This document shows positions 5,897 through 10,307 of a DNA stretch of 10,307 nucleotides, one piece after another (position 1 is the stretch's first letter; every line of letters begins with the position of its first letter). A program made the translations under genes and the position numbers. This DNA is from Scatosoma sp045656625 (GTDB lineage Bacteria > Bacillota > Clostridia > Christensenellales > Borkfalkiaceae): contig JAZORL010000002.1 of assembly GCA_045656625.1 (NCBI GenBank), positions 1-10,307 of the forward strand, given 5' to 3'. The notes under the pieces are model-generated. The model searched no databases and was not told where the DNA came from. It worked only from the letters and a program-made list of their open reading frames with translations.

Positions 5897-6982
5897 ATGA
5901 GAAACGGAACGTATAAAAAAATACTCGACAAACTCTCGCAAGGGGTTTTCGTATTCGATGAGAAGCTGCGTGTGCAATACGTCAACGCGGCGTTTCGTCG
6001 TGCGTTCTCGGATACTGCGCGCGTGGGCGGTACGCTCGCGCAAGCGCTCGGTTGCGGTGAAAAAGGAAAATGCGGCGAAGGGGAATCCTGCGAATACTGT
6101 GCATTTTTGCGTGTGATGCGCGCGGCAATTTCCGAACGTGCGGAAAAGACGGAAACGGTGCACTCCACCATTCAAAGGGGCGGTCAAACGGACAAGATTT
6201 CCATGTCAATTCGTGTTATGCCGCTTGATGAAAAGGGCAAGCTTTTTATGGGCTTGACGGAAGGGACGTACCATACGGAAATCGAGCGTGAAATGCTCTC
6301 GGCAGGGCAAATGCAGCGACGGTTGTTGCCAGCGGGGAAGAGTATGGCAGGCGTGAATTATTCGTATATGTTTATCCCGTGCTTTGCTGTCGGGGGGGAT
6401 TTGCCCGACGTTTACGAACTGGACGGACAAGCGTACGGCGTACTCGCCGACGTATCGGGAAAAGGGATTCCTGCCGGTATGCTTTCGGCGTTTGTGAAGG
6501 CGGCGTTCGATCGGAAAGAGCCGAATTTGGGGCTTGCGCTTTCGAGCTTGAATGGAAAATTTAACGAGTTAAACCAAGACGAACGTTCGTATATCACGGT
6601 TGCGGCGGTGAGAATTGATAAATCGAGCGGGTTGCTCCGCTATGCGATGGCTGGGCATAATGCGCCGATTCTTTTGAAAAATCGATACGGAATTCATGAG
6701 GTGGAATCACCTGCGCCTCCCATTTCGAATTGGATGGTGGACTTTGCGTACAAGGAAAAGGAATTGCCTTTTGAGCGTGGGGATTTGCTCGTATTGCTCA
6801 CGGACGGCGTGACGGAGTGTATGAATGCAAAGGGCGAGCTTTTCGGGATCGAACGCGCGGAAAACGTTTTGATGCAATCGCACAGTGCGGAAGATTATAT
6901 CGGGAAATTAAAAGCGGCGCTGAACGTGTTTAGCGGCGGAAAGTTTACGGACGATATCACCGCCATTGCGTTTGATTTATAA
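5897..6982 (+). CDS. PAS-domain SpoIIE/RsbU-type PP2C phosphatase
   Basis: The product, of 361 residues, joins an N-terminal PAS-like sensor (about 8-125) to a C-terminal PP2C-like phosphatase (about 145-361). Relatives (RsbU, RsbP, SpoIIE) dephosphorylate anti-anti-sigma factors in partner-switching pathways. The linker AGQMQRRLLP (136-145) is typical of the family. The metal-binding acidic residues are all present: GGD (166-168), DVSGKG (185-190), LTDGVTE (301-307) and TDDIT (351-355); AGHN is at 252-255. This suggests an active enzyme. There is no transmembrane segment, so it should be cytoplasmic. The PAS domain holds four cysteines (53, 59, 65, 68; C-x5-C-x5-C-x2-C) that could bind metal or an iron-sulfur cluster. 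AAGGA lies 12 bases before the ATG, a rather long spacing. No RsbV- or RsbW-like gene is nearby, so its target is unknown. Confidence 0.9.
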   Translation: MRNGTYKKILDKLSQGVFVFDEKLRVQYVNAAFRRAFSDTARVGGTLAQALGCGEKGKCGEGESCEYCAFLRVMRAAISERAEKTETVHSTIQRGGQTDKISMSIRVMPLDEKGKLFMGLTEGTYHTEIEREMLSAGQMQRRLLPAGKSMAGVNYSYMFIPCFAVGGDLPDVYELDGQAYGVLADVSGKGIPAGMLSAFVKAAFDRKEPNLGLALSSLNGKFNELNQDERSYITVAAVRIDKSSGLLRYAMAGHNAPILLKNRYGIHEVESPAPPISNWMVDFAYKEKELPFERGDLLVLLTDGVTECMNAKGELFGIERAENVLMQSHSAEDYIGKLKAALNVFSGGKFTDDITAIAFDL

Positions 6983-7039
6983 GAATTTTAGCAGTTGTCA
7001 ATACTTACGAAAGATACCGTTTTCGGTAGAAGGAGACCT

Positions 7040-8077
7040 ATGTCGACGAAGAAACGTCCCGAGTGGGTGGACAGATTTTTAGAAAAATTTAAGAACCCGT
7101 CCTCTTGGGTCGTAGTCTTGCTATACGCGTCTACGTTGGTGATTTGTCCGCTTGCTGTTGCGACGATTATTATCGGTTATGGGCACGGCGTGTTCGCTGT
7201 AATCACGTACACGATTTGCGCGTTGCTGTTCATCTACACGATGTACGTGGCAATTAATTCCTTTAACCGAGTGAAGGCACGATTCCACGAAAAGACGGAT
7301 AAGTTTGAGTTTATGCGCAAACTGCATCTAAATCCGTCGTTTAGAACGATTATTTTTGCGATTTTTACCATCGCTTGCAATATTTGGTATGCGATTTTCC
7401 TCATCAAAATGGCAAGAAAGATGGATTCGTCGTGGTATGCGGCGCTTGCGTTGCATTCGATAGTCCTTTTCGCTACGAGAACGGCGGTATTGAGCAAGAA
7501 TGCTTGGGATAGTAGACGATATAAAGCCGACCCTGTCCGCTTGAAAAAGGGGAAACTGAACAACTATCTATTTAGCGGAATTATGCTCTTGGTTTTGACG
7601 GTAGTGTTATCAGTATTCGTGTTCGTTTGCGTGACCGTCGGCGGCGGTATGCGCGTACCGCGCTGGGCGATTTATCTCTTTGCGATTGTGGCAATCTACC
7701 GCATTGCCGTAGCGATGATCCATTTCATTAAGGCGCACCGCTACGAGGATTTGGTGGCGCGGTCGGTGCGGTATACGAATTTGGCGACGGCGTTCGTTTC
7801 CGTCTTGACCTTGCAAGCGTCCGTCATGGCAAGCTTTCCGCCTACCTTCAACCCTCGGCCGTTCACCTTGCTTTTAAGCTCGCTCGTGGGTTTGGTTGGT
7901 ATCGTGCTTGGTACGTTAATGGTGGTTTATGCGGCGCGAGAGAGGAAGAAAATTGCGGCGGCGGAAAAGAACAAACCACAGTCGGCTGAACCGATGGACG
8001 GTTATAATCGTGAAGACTATATTTACGAGTACGGAAATACCGTAAATGGAAATAAAGACAAAATGGAAAGGAAATAA
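7040..8077 (+). CDS. Unrecognised polytopic membrane protein (about eight helices)
   Basis: I do not recognise this family. The 345-residue product has about eight hydrophobic segments, near residues 23-45, 50-72, 101-122, 132-152, 176-200, 208-230, 247-265 and 277-299. These are separated by strongly basic loops (FNRVKARFHEKTDKFEFMRK, 75-94) and followed by a charged cytoplasmic-looking tail rich in Lys, Glu, Asp, Asn and Tyr. There is no ATP-binding site, catalytic motif or signal peptide that I can name. The start at 7040 is supported by AAGGAG (7030-7035), four bases upstream; an in-frame TTG at 6995 has no such support. It lies 57 nt after the phosphatase gene and only 4 nt before the ManA-ROK gene, whose ribosome site it contains. 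Cotranscription with both is therefore likely. It might be a transporter-like or scaffold protein, but nothing shows this. Confidence 0.85.
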   Translation: MSTKKRPEWVDRFLEKFKNPSSWVVVLLYASTLVICPLAVATIIIGYGHGVFAVITYTICALLFIYTMYVAINSFNRVKARFHEKTDKFEFMRKLHLNPSFRTIIFAIFTIACNIWYAIFLIKMARKMDSSWYAALALHSIVLFATRTAVLSKNAWDSRRYKADPVRLKKGKLNNYLFSGIMLLVLTVVLSVFVFVCVTVGGGMRVPRWAIYLFAIVAIYRIAVAMIHFIKAHRYEDLVARSVRYTNLATAFVSVLTLQASVMASFPPTFNPRPFTLLLSSLVGLVGIVLGTLMVVYAARERKKIAAAEKNKPQSAEPMDGYNREDYIYEYGNTVNGNKDKMERK

Positions 8078-8081
8078 ACGT

Positions 8082-9935
8082 ATGGAAATCGTAAAACTTT
8101 ATCCTGAATGCAAAGACAATATTTGGGGCGGCGTAAAGCTGCGTGATAAATATGGCAAACAGACGGACAAGGAAATCGTAGCGGAAAGCTGGGAATTGTC
8201 CTTTCATAAAGACGGACCGACCCGTTTAGAAAACGGAAAAACGTTGCAAGAAACGGCAACGGCGGCGGAGCTTGGGAAAAACTGTGAAGGGTTCCCGTTT
8301 TTCCCTGTGCTTGCAAAGCTCATTGACGCCAAACAAGATCTTTCCGTGCAGGTGCACCCGTCCGATTCTTATGCTTTGAAAAACGAAAACAGTTTCGGTA
8401 AGACGGAAATGTGGTATATCGTCGAAGCGGACGAAGGGGCTGGGATTTATCTCGGTTTTAAGAAAGACGTTACGCAGGCGGAATATGAAAAGGCGATTGC
8501 TGATCATACGCTCACCGAGCTTTTGAATTTCTTTGAGGTCAAGGCAGGGGAATGTTATTTTATTCCGTCGGGTACGATTCACGCAATCGGGCAGGGCTGC
8601 TTGATTTGTGAAATTCAACAAAACAGCAATTTGACCTATCGTGTATACGATTACGGTAGAAAGGATAAGAATGGCAACGAGCGCGAGTTGCACGTGGAAA
8701 AGGCGCTTAAAGTGACGAATCTTTCCAAGTATGAGTATGCGCCTTTGGCAGTCAACACGGACATGGGTACCCTCTTGGGGCTTAGCCGCTACTTTACGAC
8801 GACTTCCGTGCAGGTGGATGGGAGTAAGTCCGTCTACGTGGATAAGGGCTCCTTCAAGTGCGCAATTTGCGTGGAAGGCGAAGGGGAGATTGCAGGCAAA
8901 AAAGTGTCGCTTGGGGATAGTTGGTTTATCCCTGCGGGGTATGGAGAAGTGTCTATGTCGGGCAAAATGCATTTGATTGTGGCAGAAGTGAGAAAATATT
9001 ACGTCGGGATTGACTTGGGCGGTACGTTTATCAAGGGCGGTATCGTGGACGATCTCGGGCAAATTATTTACGAGGATAAAACGCCTACGGAAAGCGAAAA
9101 GGGCGCGGACGGGGTTGCGACGAATATTGCAAACCTCGTGAAAACGTTGCTGAATAAGGTCGGTCTTGGCACGGATGACGTGGAAGGGATCGGTATGGGC
9201 GTACCCGGTATGATCGATAGCAAGGCAGGGAACGTAATCTACTCGAATAATTTGAAATGGAAGGATTTCCGTATTGGTGAAAGCGTTTCAAGGATGACGG
9301 GCTTGAAGGTCAAGATTGCCAACGATGCGAACGTTGCGGCGCTTGGTGAGGTCAAATTTGGCGCAGCAAAAGAGTATGATGATGCGGTGCTTTTGACGCT
9401 CGGCACGGGCGTGGGCGGCGGTATTGTCGTGGACGGCAAGCTCGTGGAAGGAAACAAGTCGGCTGGCGCAGAGCTTGGGCATATGGTAATTGAATGTGGG
9501 GGCGAGCCTTGCACCTGCGGCAGAAAGGGTTGTTTGGAAGCGTACGCCTCGGCAACGGCGTTGATCCGTGATACGAAACGCGCGATGGAAGCGCATAAGG
9601 ACAGCAAGATGTGGGAAATCGGTTCACTGGATAAGGTGACGGGGGTAGTTCCGTTTGCCTATAAAACGAGTGACCCTTACGCAAAAGCGGTCGTGGATAA
9701 CTACATTGCGCGTTTGGCGTGTGGAATCACGAACATAGCGAACGTATTTAGACCGCAAGCGGTGATTTTGGGCGGCGGTGTGTGCGCCCAAGGGGATGCG
9801 CTTGTAAAACCTTTGCAGGAGCTTGTCGATAAGGAAATTTTTGCAGGGGATCTTGGTCCGCAAGTGCCCGTTTTGATTGCGAAGCTTGGCAACTCGGCAG
9901 GACTTCTTGGTGCGGCGGCACTTTTGATGGATTAA
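8082..9935 (+). CDS. manA: Fused mannose-6-phosphate isomerase (ManA) and ROK-family sugar kinase
   Basis: One 617-residue reading frame holds two enzymes. Residues 1 to about 303 are a type I mannose-6-phosphate isomerase, which interconverts mannose-6-phosphate and fructose-6-phosphate. Zinc-site motifs are QVHPSD (90-95), GKTEMWY (106-112) and PSGTIHAIGQG (162-172), followed by QQNSNLTYRVYD (179-190). Residues 305-617 are a complete ROK kinase: phosphate loop GIDLGGTFIKGG (309-320), catalytic Asp415 in ANDAN, GTGVGGG (441-447), ELGH (464-467), and zinc ligands His467, Cys477, Cys479 and Cys484 in the CTCGRKGC region. The kinase half resembles bacterial ROK glucokinases, but fructo- or mannokinase activity is equally compatible. 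The two halves meet without a linker (AEVRKYYVGID), where an in-frame GTG (8988) could start the kinase alone. AAAGGA (8067-8072) sets the ATG at 8082, four bases after the previous stop. Confidence 0.93.
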   Translation: MEIVKLYPECKDNIWGGVKLRDKYGKQTDKEIVAESWELSFHKDGPTRLENGKTLQETATAAELGKNCEGFPFFPVLAKLIDAKQDLSVQVHPSDSYALKNENSFGKTEMWYIVEADEGAGIYLGFKKDVTQAEYEKAIADHTLTELLNFFEVKAGECYFIPSGTIHAIGQGCLICEIQQNSNLTYRVYDYGRKDKNGNERELHVEKALKVTNLSKYEYAPLAVNTDMGTLLGLSRYFTTTSVQVDGSKSVYVDKGSFKCAICVEGEGEIAGKKVSLGDSWFIPAGYGEVSMSGKMHLIVAEVRKYYVGIDLGGTFIKGGIVDDLGQIIYEDKTPTESEKGADGVATNIANLVKTLLNKVGLGTDDVEGIGMGVPGMIDSKAGNVIYSNNLKWKDFRIGESVSRMTGLKVKIANDANVAALGEVKFGAAKEYDDAVLLTLGTGVGGGIVVDGKLVEGNKSAGAELGHMVIECGGEPCTCGRKGCLEAYASATALIRDTKRAMEAHKDSKMWEIGSLDKVTGVVPFAYKTSDPYAKAVVDNYIARLACGITNIANVFRPQAVILGGGVCAQGDALVKPLQELVDKEIFAGDLGPQVPVLIAKLGNSAGLLGAAALLMD

Positions 9936-9997
9936 AGCGAAAAATTGTAGTTTGGGAATATTTTTTCAAAAAAACCGAAAAACAAGACGAAAAACAG

Positions 9998-10026
9998 TTG
10001 ACAAATATCCAAAAAGATTTTATACT
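9998..10026 (+). promoter_or_regulatory. Promoter of the tRNA-Arg transcription unit
   Basis: TTGACA (9998-10003, perfect) and TATACT (10021-10026, 5/6) are 17 bp apart. Transcription should begin near 10033. No comparable promoter lies between here and the complete tRNA, so the transcript must run through the partial tRNA copy and the insert. The stretch 9936-9997 between the previous stop and this promoter is A-rich, and I see no convincing terminator in it. Confidence 0.87.
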
Positions 10027-10027
10027 A

Positions 10028-10056
10028 TATAAGCGTTTGAATGAAGAACGCTTATA
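10028..10056 (+). repeat. Perfect 10-bp inverted repeat at the tRNA transcription start
   Basis: TATAAGCGTT (10028-10037) and AACGCTTATA (10047-10056) are perfect inverted repeats around a nine-base spacer, beginning one base after the -10 box. The predicted start site falls inside the left arm, so only part of the stem would be present in the RNA. It could be an operator or the first processing hairpin of the transcript. Confidence 0.65.
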
Positions 10057-10059
10057 GGC

Positions 10060-10086
10060 GCACTGTTAGCTCAACTGGATAGAGCG
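10060..10086 (+). pseudogene. Orphan 5' portion of tRNA-Arg (acceptor strand and D arm)
   Basis: These 27 bases are identical to the first 27 of the complete tRNA-Arg at 10230-10256. They include the 5' acceptor strand GCACTGT and the full D arm, GCTC...GAGC. After them the sequence diverges: there is no anticodon stem, T arm or 3' acceptor strand before the next copy. A second piece of the same tRNA, the 12 bases CGGTCTACGGAA covering the anticodon loop, recurs at 10202-10213. The copy is therefore a broken tRNA, split by 115 intervening bases and missing its 3' half. Confidence 0.8.
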
Positions 10087-10229
10087 ACGAGTTGCCCGTA
10101 AAGCAAAGCATTGATAATGCTTTGTAGGGACGAGATGAGTGAGCGCATAAGTCCGCGCGAACGGTGACCGAAAACAGCGATCGCCAAACGCTGTTTGAGA
10201 GCGGTCTACGGAATAAGTCAACTGCATAA
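10087..10229 (+). other. Structured insert between the tRNA-Arg fragment and the complete tRNA-Arg
   Basis: This 143-nt stretch has no reading frame of note but marked RNA-folding potential. A 9-bp hairpin lies at 10104-10124 (CAAAGCATT, GAT loop). An 8-bp hairpin lies at 10172-10196 (AAACAGCG / CGCTGTTT). The latter is enclosed by GACCG (10166-10170) pairing with CGGTC (10202-10206). GGAC (10128-10131) can also pair with GTCC (10151-10154). AGAGCG occurs at both edges of the first 117 bases (10081-10086 and 10198-10203). It carries fragments of the tRNA-Arg anticodon arm in permuted order: ACCGA at 10167-10171, then CGGTCTACGGAA at 10202-10213. I do not recognise it as a known RNA family. 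Confidence 0.6.
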
Positions 10230-10306
<77 letters not shown>

Positions 10307-10307
10307 G

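Noticed and set aside
6995..7039. TTG at 6995 as the membrane-protein start
   Set aside because: No ribosome site upstream, whereas ATG 7040 follows AAGGAG at four bases.
9940..9985. Terminator after the ManA-ROK gene
   Set aside because: The only candidate is a T6/A7 pairing without a GC stem; readthrough or a factor-dependent stop cannot be told apart by eye.
10087..10229. Group I intron in a tRNA-Arg anticodon loop
   Set aside because: The insert is shorter than known minimal group I introns, I cannot place P3-P7-P8 or the conserved G-binding core, the upstream copy lacks the anticodon stem, and an intact tRNA follows. CATAAGTCC vaguely resembles the P7 strand only.
10087..10229. RNase P RNA, tmRNA or SRP RNA
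   Set aside because: None of the conserved cores (for example GAGGAAAGTCC or GGAAGCAGCC) is present, and the length is too short for the first two.

Overview
The window looks like a chromosomal segment of a Bacillota (Firmicutes) bacterium, probably a gut-type clostridium. Signs of this are purine-rich Shine-Dalgarno sequences (AAGGAG type) before most genes, sigma-A-type promoters with 17-bp spacers in AT-rich gaps, the C-terminus of a BspA-like leucine-rich-repeat surface protein, and a tRNA-Arg(ACG) with an encoded CCA end. I cannot name the species; an uncultured Clostridia lineage is a guess. I see no phage, transposase, CRISPR or secretion genes.

Layout. (1) Positions 2-190 hold the 3' end of a BspA-like surface protein, closed by a bidirectional terminator at 195-246. 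(2) Positions 257-388 hold a repeat element with a 50-bp tandem duplication, lying in the 3' untranslated region of uppP. (3) uppP (undecaprenyl-diphosphatase, minus strand) and an lgt-like gene diverge from a region with two near-consensus promoters. (4) lgt overlaps galK (galactokinase) by 32 nt; the pair ends at a strong bidirectional terminator (3412-3441) shared with the convergent cca gene. (5) cca (CCA-adding enzyme, minus strand) and a lipid-kinase gene diverge, apparently from two promoters that share one self-complementary -35 hexamer, TTGCAA. (6) The lipid kinase heads a probable four-gene operon: DagK/YegS-type lipid kinase, PAS plus SpoIIE/RsbU-type phosphatase, an unrecognised eight-helix membrane protein, and a fusion of mannose-6-phosphate isomerase (ManA) with an ROK sugar kinase. 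(7) The last 370 bases hold a tRNA operon: a promoter, an inverted repeat at the start of transcription, an orphan copy of the 5' end of tRNA-Arg, a structured insert of about 140 nt, then a complete tRNA-Arg(ACG).

How they fit together. Much of the window concerns envelope lipid metabolism and sugar entry into glycolysis. UppP recycles the undecaprenyl carrier, Lgt-type enzymes lipidate prolipoproteins, and the lipid kinase would return diacylglycerol to phosphatidate. GalK feeds the Leloir pathway. The ManA-ROK fusion could phosphorylate a hexose and interconvert mannose-6-phosphate and fructose-6-phosphate in one polypeptide. The phosphatase suggests signalling through a partner-switching (anti-sigma/anti-anti-sigma) system, but no such partner is in the window.

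Most worth a second look are the partially duplicated tRNA-Arg with its structured insert, the linker-free ManA-ROK fusion with a possible internal start at the junction, the shared palindromic -35 element, and the four-cysteine motif in the PAS domain of the phosphatase. None is proven to be a new system. The genes themselves mostly belong to well-known families.
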